Shown here: in pieces, positions 7,400 through 15,367 of the stretch | How the letters are laid out: every line of letters begins with the position of its first letter | How positions within the stretch are numbered: the stretch's first letter is position 1 | NCBI GenBank assembly: GCA_005800795.1 | Contig: SYEN01000521.1 | Location: forward strand, 1 to 27,469 | DNA length: 27,469 bases | Source of the DNA: Burkholderiales bacterium | Lineage (GTDB): Bacteria > Pseudomonadota > Gammaproteobacteria > Burkholderiales > SG8-41 | Reading direction: 5' to 3' | Program-made: the position numbers and the translations under genes | The notes under the pieces: generated by a model | What the model was told of the DNA's origin: nothing | Databases searched by the model: none | What the model saw: only the letters and a program-made list of their open reading frames with translations

Positions 7400-8377
7400 C
7401 TAATCGATGCGTGCGCCGGAAGATGCAACCACTTTGGCGTAGCGCGCGGTTTCAGAAGCGATATATCGTGCAAATTCTTCGGGTGTGTTGAGCATGGGTT
7501 CAACGCCGGCGGCGGCGAGCCGCTCGCGCAAATCCGGCTGGGTCATGATCGCCGAGAGTTCCGTGTGCAGACGTGTGATGATAGCGGCTGGCGTGCCGGC
7601 GCGCGCGAGGATGCCGTTCCACGAGCTCGCTTCCACGCCGGGCGCGCCGCCCTCGGCGGTGGTGGGCAGTTGCGGCAGCAGCGCTGATCGTTTGGCGTGC
7701 GCCACCGCCAACGCCTTCAAGCGATTCGCTTTGACGTGCGGCAGCACCGGCGGGATGGTGCTGAACATGAATTGTGTTTGGCCGGCCAGGAGATCGGTGA
7801 CCGACGGCCCTGCGCCCTTGTAGGGCACATGGGTGGTTTTGATACTGGCCACGCTGTTCAACATTTCCGCACCCAGATGATTGGCGCTGCCGTTGCCGGT
7901 GGAGGCGAAAAGAAGTTCACCCGGGCGGCTGCGTGCAAGCGCGATCAGTGCGGGCAGCGTGTTCGCAGGTAGCGACGGATGCGCAACGACGACCTGCGGC
8001 AGCACGGCCACCAGCGAAATCGGCGCAAAATCCTTCACCGGATCGTAGGGCAGTTTTTTGACCAGACTGCTGTTGATGGCGTGCGTGGTGGCGGTTCCGA
8101 GAAGCAGGGTGTAACCATCGGGCGCGGCTTTCGCGGCGAGATCGGCGCCGATCACCGTGCCGCCGCCGGCGCGGTTGTCGACCAGCACCTGTTGATTGAG
8201 ATTTTTTGCCAGGCGTTCAGCGACCACACGCGCCACCAGATCAGCGCCACCGCCTGGGGGAAGGGGGACGATGAGGCGGATGGGGCGGGCGGGGTAGTCG
8301 GCTTGTGCATGCGCAACAGCGGCAACGACTATGAACATGCCGCACAACAGACTTGAGAATTTTGCAGAAGACTTCAA
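7400..8377 (-). CDS. Bug/TctC-family periplasmic solute receptor (1)
   Basis: This 325-residue protein is a tripartite tricarboxylate transporter receptor (Bug family). It has a signal peptide ending VAHAQA, the family opening YPARPIRLIVPLPPGGGAD, the NRAGGGTVIGAD motif that packs against the ligand carboxylate, and KAAPDGYTLLLG. It would bind an organic acid, often a di- or tricarboxylate, in the periplasm. The start is TTG 8377 with GAG upstream; the first in-frame ATG (8338) would leave a signal peptide without a basic N-region. No TctA or TctB permease is nearby, so it either shares a distant permease or acts as a sensor protein. Its place among CoA-ligase and hydratase genes suggests it delivers or senses their substrate. 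Confidence 0.92.
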   Translation of the reverse strand: MKSSAKFSSLLCGMFIVVAAVAHAQADYPARPIRLIVPLPPGGGADLVARVVAERLAKNLNQQVLVDNRAGGGTVIGADLAAKAAPDGYTLLLGTATTHAINSSLVKKLPYDPVKDFAPISLVAVLPQVVVAHPSLPANTLPALIALARSRPGELLFASTGNGSANHLGAEMLNSVASIKTTHVPYKGAGPSVTDLLAGQTQFMFSTIPPVLPHVKANRLKALAVAHAKRSALLPQLPTTAEGGAPGVEASSWNGILARAGTPAAIITRLHTELSAIMTQPDLRERLAAAGVEPMLNTPEEFARYIASETARYAKVVASSGARID

Positions 8378-8398
8378 CTTAAATGCTCGAATGTTTCC

Positions 8399-8428
8399 CT
8401 GTCATTCCCGCTTTTGCGGGAATGACAG
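8399..8428. repeat. Perfect 13-bp hairpin, GTCATTCCCGC-type repeat
   Basis: CTGTCATTCCCGC (8399-8411) pairs perfectly with GCGGGAATGACAG (8416-8428) around a TTTT loop. It lies between the hydrolase gene and the Bug gene of the same operon. There is no proper T-run on the minus strand, so it resembles a dispersed REP-like palindrome more than a strong terminator. It could still trim readthrough or stabilise mRNA ends, making expression of the Bug gene uneven relative to the upstream genes. Confidence 0.75.
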
Positions 8429-8476
8429 ATTTGGTTTTTCACGCATAAACATGCCGGACATACTTACTAAGCGCAA

Positions 8477-9058
8477 TTACGAAAACGCAATCTCCGCTGC
8501 CGTAGTTATCGTCGCAAACCGCGACACCATTTCCAGCGTGGCCTTGTGTTGTTCGTCCGTGGCGGCGGCGCTGCAATCGTCGAGTATGGTGATATCGAAA
8601 TCGCGGTCGTGGCCGTCTTTTGCCGCCGACAGCACTGCGCCGGTGGTAGACACGCCGCAAAGCACCAGCCGGGTGATGTGGTGCGTGCTGAGTATCACCT
8701 CGAGTCGTGTCGCGTAAAACGGGCTGACACGGTGCTTGATGATGTCGTAGTCCCTGGGCTGCGGTGCGAGTCTTGGATGCACTTCAGTACCCCAGGTGCC
8801 GAGTTTAAAGAGTCCCGCCTTTTTCGCGCCATTAAACAACCCGCTGTTGGCGGCCACTTCGCGGTAATCCGGCGAGAACCCCACGCGCACATAGCCGATC
8901 AGTACGCCAGCCGTGCGCGCCTTGCTGATCGCCAGCGCGGTGTTGTCTATCACCTTGCGCCGTTCCAGGATGGGGCCGTAACCTTTCTTGCCGTTGGGGC
9001 CGTCCTCGTGGATCAGATCATTGATCATGTCGAGGACGAGAAGCATCGTGGCTGCCAT
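8477..9058 (-). CDS. Isochorismatase-fold (cysteine hydrolase-like) protein
   Basis: This 193-residue protein has the isochorismatase/nicotinamidase fold. It starts with LLVLDMINDL, where Asp10 is the first catalytic position, has Lys108 in IIKHRVSPFYAT as the second, and then LVLCGVSTTGAVLSAAKDG. In amidase members the nucleophilic Cys follows GVxTxx; here that position is Ala141, and the only close Cys is residue 134, too early in the strand. True isochorismatases such as PhzD also lack the Cys and use Asp, so a non-amidase reaction such as vinyl-ether hydrolysis is possible. ATG 9058 has GGAG about 9 bases ahead. The gene starts 17 bases after the dehydratase gene ends, so the two are surely cotranscribed. 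Confidence 0.85.
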   Translation of the reverse strand: MAATMLLVLDMINDLIHEDGPNGKKGYGPILERRKVIDNTALAISKARTAGVLIGYVRVGFSPDYREVAANSGLFNGAKKAGLFKLGTWGTEVHPRLAPQPRDYDIIKHRVSPFYATRLEVILSTHHITRLVLCGVSTTGAVLSAAKDGHDRDFDITILDDCSAAATDEQHKATLEMVSRFATITTAAEIAFS

Positions 9059-9075
9059 GAGTCAGTCTCCTGCGT

Positions 9076-10278
9076 CTAGCGTACGATGGGCAGTTCCAGA
9101 TCACACACCGCGCCGTTGAGCGGAATTTTCGTCGTTGGGTCTTTCGATGGCAGCATCACGGTGGCGAAGCCGGGCGAGGACAGATGACCGCGCTGGTTGA
9201 TGCCTTTCATGTCGATGTCCACAAGCGCGCAGCCGTCCTTGACGTATTTCTTGACAACTTTGCCGGTGATGAAGGTGGTGTCGCCCTGGCAGTTGAACAG
9301 ACGCGCTTCCATGCGCAAGCGCTTTAACACGGCGTCGTCGCCCATCCAGTTGGTAATCGCGGTGGCGAACCAGCACGCGCGCTGCGGCAGGTAGTCGTAC
9401 ATGCCCGGCACGCCCACGTCTTTGGCGAAATCCTCGCGATGGTGGCCGATGCCGGTGTATTCGACACCGCCGCCGGTTTTTTTGTTGCGGATGTAATGTT
9501 TGGGGTGTTTTGCCGCATGGCGCAGCAGCACGCCATGTGCAGAACCGCGGCCGGAGGCAATGACGAACGCCATGGTGTCCGAGGCCGACAGAGGGCCACG
9601 CGCGATTTCGTCGATGCTGTCGCCGACTTTGACATCCTCCCAGTGGCGGGTTTTCTGCCCTTGAAGACGGTCGATTTCCGTCAGCACCATTTCATCGATA
9701 CGGTCGCGTTCCTGCGGCGTGTAGACGTGGGTTTTGATTTCCTTGTATTTGCCTTTGTCGCGCGAAGCCTTGCGCTCGTGGCGCGCGGTCAGGCCCAGCG
9801 CCTTGCACAGCACTTCGTCGCGCTGGTTGATGTAGGTCGATTCAAGGTACTGCATCGCCATCTTGCCGGAGAACTTGGATTGTTTTTCCTGTACGTCGAT
9901 CACACGGTTCCAGATCGAGATGCGGTCGCCAGGACGCACATTGCGAAAATACTCGCAATCAATCGCCACGCCAAAACCGTGCACGCCGGGCAAGCCCCAA
10001 TACGAACGGCCGGGCCAGTGATGCGTCCACGGAAAGCACGGGTGCGCGATCAAGCCGCCGAAACGCGTCCAGCGCGCGTACTCCTGATCGCGATACAACG
10101 GATTCAGATCGCCGATGCCGTTGGAGAAAATCGTGATCGCGTCCACGCTGGCGTCGCGCAGGTATTGCTCCGGCCGCAGCTTGCTGCCGATGAGTTCGCG
10201 CGCGGCCGACATGGAGGCTTCGTTAATGAGGCCTTCGGGCGCTTCTTCAGTAATATTGAGTTCGGTGGGTTTGTTCAT
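9076..10278 (-). CDS. FAS1-like/MaoC-type double hot-dog dehydratase
   Basis: This 400-residue protein has two hot-dog halves. The first, about residues 30-180, contains FSNGIGDLNPLYRDQEYA with Asp57 and then FGGLIAHPCF with His79, the dehydratase/hydratase active-site pair of MaoC-like proteins; the usual second His after NP is Tyr. The second half, from about residue 215, begins HWEDVKVGDSI and GPLSASDTMAFVIASGRG and is a more divergent domain. Such enzymes add water to, or remove it from, CoA thioesters. ATG 10278 has a strong AGAGGAAG ribosome site. It lies downstream of the CoA-ligase pair, so it probably acts on the CoA ester that pair makes. Itaconyl-CoA- or mesaconyl-CoA-type hydration is one candidate, by analogy only. 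Confidence 0.85.
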   Translation of the reverse strand: MNKPTELNITEEAPEGLINEASMSAARELIGSKLRPEQYLRDASVDAITIFSNGIGDLNPLYRDQEYARWTRFGGLIAHPCFPWTHHWPGRSYWGLPGVHGFGVAIDCEYFRNVRPGDRISIWNRVIDVQEKQSKFSGKMAMQYLESTYINQRDEVLCKALGLTARHERKASRDKGKYKEIKTHVYTPQERDRIDEMVLTEIDRLQGQKTRHWEDVKVGDSIDEIARGPLSASDTMAFVIASGRGSAHGVLLRHAAKHPKHYIRNKKTGGGVEYTGIGHHREDFAKDVGVPGMYDYLPQRACWFATAITNWMGDDAVLKRLRMEARLFNCQGDTTFITGKVVKKYVKDGCALVDIDMKGINQRGHLSSPGFATVMLPSKDPTTKIPLNGAVCDLELPIVR

Positions 10279-10310
10279 GGATCTTCCTCTACAGACAGTG
10301 ATACAAAAAA

Positions 10311-10332
10311 ATCAATTAAATCAGATAGTTAC
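10311..10332 (+). repeat. AT-rich intergenic element, copy 3
   Basis: ATCAATTAAATCAGATAGTT followed by AC lies in the 81-base gap between the CoA-ligase alpha gene and the dehydratase gene. It aligns with copy 5 at 22821: both have TCAATTAAA-CAGATA-TTA, and both are flanked on the left by TACAAAA. This is the closest of the matches once the flanks are included. Confidence 0.55.
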
Positions 10333-10359
10333 AAAATACTGATGCGCTGGAAGTAACGG

Positions 10360-11235
10360 TCACGAGGCAGCCAGAGCCGCTCGTGCCTGCTTCACCAGAT
10401 CCGGTAAGCCACTGCAAACATAAACGCCGCTTTTCGCCAGCATTTGCGTCTTTGCCGTATAACCATCCGCTTTGCTGCCCACGAGCGCCGCAGCATGGCC
10501 CATTTTCTTACCCGGTGGCGCGGTCTTGCCGACGATGAGCGCTGCCACGGGCTTCGCACCTTGGGATCGGGCGTATTCGGCCACAGCAATTTCTTCGACG
10601 CCGCCAATTTCGCCCAGGTACACGATCGCTTTGGTTTCGGGGTCGTTGTGAAACAGTGCCAGCGCTTCGCCCGCCGTAGTGCCTTTCACCGGGTCACCAC
10701 CGATGCCCACAACCGTCGTCTGACCGATGCCGGCGAGGGTGAGCCGCTTGCTGCCTTCGTACGACAGCGAGCCGCTGCGCGAGATCACACCCATTGGCCC
10801 GCGCATAAAACAAAAGGACGGCATGAAGCCCATTTTCGCCTTGCCCGGCGAGATAAGCCCCGGCGAGTTTGGGCCCGTCGTGCGTGCGCCATTCGCCTGG
10901 GCCGCTGCGCGGATTTCGATCATGTCACGCACCGGCATTTCATCGGCGGTGATCACGGCCAGCTTGCAGCCGGCCTCGATGGCTTCAATGGCAGCGGCAC
11001 GCACGAGTACCGGTGGCACAAAAACCATGGCGGTGTCGGCGCGCGTGGCGGCGACGGCAGCCCTGGCGCTTTCAAACACTGGCACACCATCGACATCAGT
11101 ACCGCCGCGTCCGGGGGACACACCGGCGACGATGGTCGTGCCATAGCTACCGGCGTCTTTCATGAAAAACTTGCCGTAGTTGCCGGTTGCGCCCATGACG
11201 AGCACGCGGTTGGTTTGGTCGAGCAGGATGCTCAT
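10360..11235 (-). CDS. Succinyl-CoA ligase alpha subunit-like protein
   Basis: The 291-residue protein is SucD-like. It has an N-terminal CoA-binding Rossmann domain (RVLVMGATGNYGKFF), a GPNSPGLISPGKAKMGFMP segment, ISRSGSLSYE, and GKKMGHAAALVG with His247, matching the phosphohistidine of SucD. Length is normal. It would work with the beta subunit encoded 7 bases upstream to make an acyl-CoA from a carboxylate using ATP or GTP. Because the pair sits in a catabolic cluster and not with TCA-cycle genes, and the sequence departs from housekeeping SucD (for example MGFMPSFCFMRGPMGV), a dicarboxylate other than succinate is plausible. Malate-CoA ligase is a known relative of this kind; the real substrate is unknown. 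Confidence 0.9.
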   Translation of the reverse strand: MSILLDQTNRVLVMGATGNYGKFFMKDAGSYGTTIVAGVSPGRGGTDVDGVPVFESARAAVAATRADTAMVFVPPVLVRAAAIEAIEAGCKLAVITADEMPVRDMIEIRAAAQANGARTTGPNSPGLISPGKAKMGFMPSFCFMRGPMGVISRSGSLSYEGSKRLTLAGIGQTTVVGIGGDPVKGTTAGEALALFHNDPETKAIVYLGEIGGVEEIAVAEYARSQGAKPVAALIVGKTAPPGKKMGHAAALVGSKADGYTAKTQMLAKSGVYVCSGLPDLVKQARAALAAS

Positions 11236-11242
11236 GACGTGT

Positions 11243-12376
11243 TCACTTCGCGTGCCTCGCGAGCTTTACGGCTTCCTTCGCCGCGGTCTCCAGCGTGGCA
11301 TGGTTGTGTGCGCCGAAGGTCCCGAATATTGCCGGCACTTCTTCCACAAAAGTACCATCAAGCCGGAATACCACGGGTTTTTTGCTCTTGCGCACCGCCA
11401 GCGTTTCCTTGAGCGCGCGCGCGACCCGGTTCATTTGCGTGCCGCCGCCGAAAACGCTGACGAGGATGACTTTCACGTCCGGGTCACCATCGAGCAATGC
11501 AAATGCGGGTTTATAGCCGCGTGCCGACGCAGGGCCGGGGCTGACATCCAGAAAGCAACCGGGCTTGCCGCCGCAGTCACGAATCATGTCCATGGCCCCC
11601 ATGGTCATGCCCGCACCGCCGGAGATCAGGCCGATGTTGCCGTCGAGCTTCACGTACATATGGCCCATGTCCATGCTTGCGCGCAGAAGCTTGTGCGCGC
11701 GCTTTAATTCGCCCTGACGCTGGGCTTCGATGTCGGCGTTACGATTGTGCGCCCATTCGTCGTAGACAACCTTGCCGTCGAGCGCCATCAATTCGGTGAG
11801 ATTGGCGTCGGCAAGTTTTGCCAGCGGGTTGATTTCGATGGTGTGGCAGTCGCGTGCGGCGGCCGTGTCGACCAGCCGCTGTGCCAGCGAGATCACGCGT
11901 TCGCGGATGCGGTAATCGCTTTCCACCGGCTCAAGTATCGAGCGCAGTTCATTCGCTCTAAATTTCCACGCCGGGCCGATGGCGTAGCGCGCAGGCGGCG
12001 GACCGTCTTCGATGTTGACGCCGCCCTTGGGTGAATACAGCACCACATAACCCCCGGCGGCACTGTCGACCGTGACTGACAGATACAGTTCGCGTTCAAT
12101 GGCGAGCCACGGATCAGCGAGCAGCATTTCAGGTTTTTCGCCATTGAATTCAGTGGCAAACAGCTTTTTCGCGGCTGCCTTTAATTGCGCGGCGTTGTTG
12201 GCGCGGATTACGCCACCCTGTTTGCCTCGTCCACCGCTGCGCACCTGCGCCTTCACCGCGACCGGGTACTCGCGAACCCTGGGCGCGCGCGCGCCAGGCT
12301 TGATCAACGAGCCGTCCGGCACGGCTACGCCCACCGCGCGCAACATCGCCTTGGCCTCGTATTCAAGAATCATCAT
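11243..12376 (-). CDS. Succinyl-CoA ligase beta subunit-like protein (ATP-grasp)
   Basis: This 377-residue SucC-like subunit is slightly shorter than E. coli SucC. The ATP-grasp part starts LEYEAKAMLRAVGVAVPDG and has VKAQVRSGGRGKQGGV, SPKGGVNIEDG and EINPLAKL, with the Mg-binding region following. The C-terminal flavodoxin-like domain has VKLDGNIGLISGGAGMTMG. It would bind the nucleotide and complete the ligase active site with the alpha subunit. ATG 12376 and 12373 are both possible; the ribosome site is weak. It appears to be the first gene of the long minus-strand cluster and is divergent from the dehydrogenase at 12563. Confidence 0.9.
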   Translation of the reverse strand: MMILEYEAKAMLRAVGVAVPDGSLIKPGARAPRVREYPVAVKAQVRSGGRGKQGGVIRANNAAQLKAAAKKLFATEFNGEKPEMLLADPWLAIERELYLSVTVDSAAGGYVVLYSPKGGVNIEDGPPPARYAIGPAWKFRANELRSILEPVESDYRIRERVISLAQRLVDTAAARDCHTIEINPLAKLADANLTELMALDGKVVYDEWAHNRNADIEAQRQGELKRAHKLLRASMDMGHMYVKLDGNIGLISGGAGMTMGAMDMIRDCGGKPGCFLDVSPGPASARGYKPAFALLDGDPDVKVILVSVFGGGTQMNRVARALKETLAVRKSKKPVVFRLDGTFVEEVPAIFGTFGAHNHATLETAAKEAVKLARHAK

Positions 12377-12562
12377 CGACGCAGCATTTCCCGTGATTGT
12401 GGTGTGGTTGTGATTGTCGTGGGTCTGTTGTGGAAGTCCATCGCATGCGAGTCCAGCATACGCGATGAACGGGTGCGTAAAGCGTGGATAATATCAAACG
12501 TGCAGCGAACCCGCGTGGTAAACCCTGCTCGGTGCCTTGTCTTAACTTCTTTGGAGCACGCG
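12377..12562. promoter_or_regulatory. Divergent intergenic region, presumed promoters for both sides
   Basis: These 186 bases separate two genes that point away from each other, so a promoter for the minus-strand catabolic cluster and one for the dehydrogenase should lie here. I see no convincing -35/-10 pair and no clear operator palindrome. GGAG at 12553-12556 is the ribosome site of the plus-strand gene. Confidence 0.4.
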
Positions 12563-13561
12563 ATGACCCGTCCCACGGTACTGTTGACCAACACCATCGG
12601 CCGCGAAGGCGTGGAAATCCTCGAGCCTGTGGCAAACGTGGTGATAGCGCCCGATGTGAAGCCGCAAACCCTGCGCGATTGCGCGCGCGAAGCGGATGCC
12701 ATTCTGGTGCGTGCAAATTTGCCGCCGGATATATTTGAGGCTGCGACGCGGTTGCGCGGCGTGGTACGCTATGCGGTCGGGCTGGACATGATTCCCATGG
12801 AGGCCGCCACGGCGAAGTCGATTCCCGTCGCCAATATGCCCGGCGTGAACGCGGAATCCGTTGCGGAGTATGTGATGAGCGCCTTGCTGTTGCTGACGCG
12901 CCGCATGCATTTAATCAATCACACCCTGCGCACGCGCGACTGGAACAGCGCGCGCGCCATCGGCGAATCCTCCACCGAGTTGATGGGCCGCACCATTGGC
13001 GTGATTGGTCTGGGCAACATCGGCAGCCGTGTGGCGGAAATCTGCCACGCGGGGTTTCGCATGAAGGTGCTGGGACATCAGCGCCGGCTGAATGCGCTGC
13101 CCGCGTTTGTGCAGGGCGCCGATATCGACACGCTGTGCCGTGAAGCCGATTTTATTGCCCTGTGCTGCCCGCTGACTGAAGCCACCCGCAATCTCATCAA
13201 CAAAGATCGCATCGCGCTGATGAAACGCGGTGCGTGTCTTGTCAACGTGTCGCGTGGGCCGGTGTGGGATGAACGGGCCATGGCCTCGGCGCTGAGCGAC
13301 GGGCGCCTCGGCGGCGCGGTATGCGATGTCTATGCAGAGCAGCCGTTACCGCGCGATCACCCGTTTTTGTCGCTCGACAACATGGTGCTGACCGCGCATA
13401 TGGGCGGTTTGACGCAGGAAAGCATGAAGCGGCTTTCCATGGGTTCGGCGCAGGAAGTGCTGCGTTTGCTGCGCGATGAGAAGCCGCTGAATTTTGTGAA
13501 CCCGCAGGTTTGGGAAAAACACCTCGAGAGGATTCGGGGTTTTCCGGTTTACCGCTCCTGA
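12563..13561 (+). CDS. D-2-hydroxyacid dehydrogenase family protein (1)
   Basis: The 332-residue protein has the formate/glycerate dehydrogenase fold: an outer substrate domain, the NAD motif GVIGLGNIGSRVAE (residues 146-159), NVSRGPVWDE with catalytic Arg231, and LTAHMGGLTQES with His279. The usual DVxxxEP reads DVYAEQPLP: Glu259 is present, but the position normally held by the catalytic Glu is Gln260. Members reduce 2-ketoacids to D-2-hydroxyacids or the reverse. The start at 12563 follows GGAG and begins the first beta strand (TVLLTN); the open frame extends to 12185, but that part is antisense to the CoA-ligase gene. Divergence from the ligase cluster suggests shared regulation. Confidence 0.9.
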   Translation: MTRPTVLLTNTIGREGVEILEPVANVVIAPDVKPQTLRDCAREADAILVRANLPPDIFEAATRLRGVVRYAVGLDMIPMEAATAKSIPVANMPGVNAESVAEYVMSALLLLTRRMHLINHTLRTRDWNSARAIGESSTELMGRTIGVIGLGNIGSRVAEICHAGFRMKVLGHQRRLNALPAFVQGADIDTLCREADFIALCCPLTEATRNLINKDRIALMKRGACLVNVSRGPVWDERAMASALSDGRLGGAVCDVYAEQPLPRDHPFLSLDNMVLTAHMGGLTQESMKRLSMGSAQEVLRLLRDEKPLNFVNPQVWEKHLERIRGFPVYRS

Positions 13562-13567
13562 GGCGCA

Positions 13568-13602
13568 AGCGCGCGCCAACCGCGTGCTAACCGCGCGCTT
13601 TT
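13568..13602. terminator. Putative terminator between convergent genes
   Basis: AGCGCGCG (13568-13575) can pair with CGCGCGCT (13592-13599), followed on the plus strand by a short TTTT run. It lies just after the dehydrogenase stop and overlaps the last codons of the acetyltransferase gene. The loop is long (16 bases) and the T-run short, so termination is plausible but not strong. Confidence 0.45.
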
Positions 13603-14318
13603 AACAACGGCCCGGTCAATGACGACAGTGCCATGCGCTGTTGGCCAGCAGCATCAAAATTCTCCGGCGCGAGCCATTGGGTGAAGGCCGCATCCACGGC
13701 TGGCCATTCGCTGTCGATGATGGAATACCATGCGGTATCGCGGCTGCGGCTTTTGTAAACTACGGCCTGCCGGAACACGCCTTCGTAGGAAAAGCCGAAG
13801 CGCTGCGCGGCCGCACGTGACGGCGCATTGAAGGTATCGCATTTCCATTCGTAGCGGCGGTAGCCGACTGCGAACGCGTTGCGCATCATCAGATACATCG
13901 ATTCGGTGGACACCGGCGTGCGCTGCATCAGCGGCGAAAAGCGCAGGCTGCCGATTTCGATCACCCCGTTGGCTGCATCAATGCGCATGTAAGACGCCAC
14001 GCCCACCGCCTTGTGGGTTTTGAGGTCAATGATGGCAAAAAACAGCGGATCGTTGCCGGCGCCGGCCTTTTCCACCCACACCTGATACGCTGCGAAATCC
14101 GCGAACGGCCCGGCGGTCAGGTAGGTCCAGCCGGCGCCGCTGGTGTCCAGTGTATTGGCCGCATAGAGGTCAGCGGCGTGGCGCGTGGCGTCCAGCGGCT
14201 CGACGCGGCAGTAACGGCCGGTGAGGGTTGCGCGTTGCGGCACGGGCGGCGCCTGCCATTGCGGCAGCGGTTTGCCGAGCGCTTGGCCGAGCGCATTGTG
14301 ATGCAAATGAGGATTCAT
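13587..14318 (-). CDS. GNAT family N-acetyltransferase (RimJ/RimL type)
   Basis: This 243-residue protein has a GNAT core: TLTGRYCRVEPLDATRHAADL at the start of the fold, FFAIIDLKTHKAVGVASYMRI, EIGSLRFSPLMQRTPVSTE for acetyl-CoA binding, and NAPSRAAAQRFGFSYEGVFRQAVVYK near the end, which is typical of RimJ/RimL-like enzymes that acetylate amino termini or small amines. The acceptor is unknown. ATG 14318 has AAAGGA upstream. It is the last gene of a short minus-strand group behind the TPR gene, with copy 4 of the AT-rich element between them. Confidence 0.88.
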   Translation of the reverse strand: MNPHLHHNALGQALGKPLPQWQAPPVPQRATLTGRYCRVEPLDATRHAADLYAANTLDTSGAGWTYLTAGPFADFAAYQVWVEKAGAGNDPLFFAIIDLKTHKAVGVASYMRIDAANGVIEIGSLRFSPLMQRTPVSTESMYLMMRNAFAVGYRRYEWKCDTFNAPSRAAAQRFGFSYEGVFRQAVVYKSRSRDTAWYSIIDSEWPAVDAAFTQWLAPENFDAAGQQRMALSSLTGPLLKARG

Positions 14319-14327
14319 AAAAAATCC

Positions 14328-14346
14328 TTTAAAAACAATTGGTTAT
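14328..14346 (+). repeat. AT-rich intergenic element, copy 4
   Basis: TTTAAAAACAATTGGTTAT lies between the TPR gene and the acetyltransferase gene. It differs from copy 2 at 7361 mainly in the last bases. Its left end overlaps the acetyltransferase ribosome-site region as read on the minus strand. Confidence 0.5.
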
Positions 14347-14361
14347 GAAACTTCCAGCGAT

Positions 14362-15300
14362 TCAGCGCGGGCGCCGCAATTCGCCGAGGGCACCTTCGTA
14401 CTCGAGAATATTCTTCGGGCAATTGCGCTGCATGCCCTCGAGCAGGGATTGCGCGCGCGCGCGATCGCCCTTGATGATGTGCGACTGGGCAACATAAAAA
14501 TCGGCTTCGCAGCGCAGCTCGTTGCGGCGCACCGGATCGCTGTCGGTGGCGCTGTTGACCACCGACGCGGGATCAGTGCGCCCCAGATACAGGGCAATAA
14601 CCGGCGCGGGCCAGCTGCTGCGGATGCGGCGCGTGTCGCGTTCCAGCAAATCGTCGGCATCGGCCAGGCCGCCGCGCCGGCGCGCAATATAGAGCCACAA
14701 GGCGGTATAAATATTGGGTTGCGCCTTGAATGCGGATTCGAAGTCTGCCGCCGCGCGCGTAAATTCGGATTGGTAAAACAGTGTGCGCGCGCGCGCGAAA
14801 ACCACGCTGTGCGCGTCGTTGCCCTTGGCATGCCGTAGCGCCGCGTCGAAATCAGCCAGCGCACGCGGGTAGCTGCCTTTGACCGCATGCTCAACGCCGC
14901 GCGCATGAAGAATGCCCGCGTCATCCGGCGTTTGCGCGAGCGCTGCGTCGAAATCCGCAATGGCGCGATCAGGTTCACCCTTGTTCGACCACGCCGCGCC
15001 ACGATGGTGATGGGCACGTGGTGTCTTGGGATCGATTTTCAGCGCCGTGGTCTGATCGGCTATTGCCCGGTCGTAGTCGTCCTTGTTCGCCCATTGCGCA
15101 CCACGCAGCACGTACCACTGCGCCAGCATTTCACTGTTGGCTTTGCTGGATTCAATCGCAGCGGTGCAGTGCTTGATCGCCAGATCGGGATTGGTGCTGC
15201 TGCGGCACAATTGTCCGTCAGTGGAAGGTTGCGCCAGTGCATACGGGCTGGCGTATAAAAGGGTGGACAGCAGTGCGGAAGTAACGACACGTGACATCAT
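14362..15300 (-). CDS. Secreted tetratricopeptide-repeat protein
   Basis: The 312-residue protein opens with a signal peptide (SALLSTLLYASPYALAQ) and then has at least three TPR units between about residues 58 and 160, seen as repeated blocks ending YDRAIADQTTALKIDPK, PDRAIADFDAALAQTPD and YPRALADFDAAL. The C-terminal half is helical with less regular repeats. TPR arrays form protein-binding solenoids; the partner cannot be read from sequence. The conserved Cys pairs (residues 32 and 45; others near the end) suit a periplasmic location. The start at 15300 has AGGA nine bases ahead; ATG 15297 is the alternative. Confidence 0.82.
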   Translation of the reverse strand: MMSRVVTSALLSTLLYASPYALAQPSTDGQLCRSSTNPDLAIKHCTAAIESSKANSEMLAQWYVLRGAQWANKDDYDRAIADQTTALKIDPKTPRAHHHRGAAWSNKGEPDRAIADFDAALAQTPDDAGILHARGVEHAVKGSYPRALADFDAALRHAKGNDAHSVVFARARTLFYQSEFTRAAADFESAFKAQPNIYTALWLYIARRRGGLADADDLLERDTRRIRSSWPAPVIALYLGRTDPASVVNSATDSDPVRRNELRCEADFYVAQSHIIKGDRARAQSLLEGMQRNCPKNILEYEGALGELRRPR

Positions 15301-15367
15301 GCAGATGGTTCCTGGTTATGGGGAGCGGTGAGGCGTTTTCTGAGCCAGCTACAATTGTGGCCAGTTG

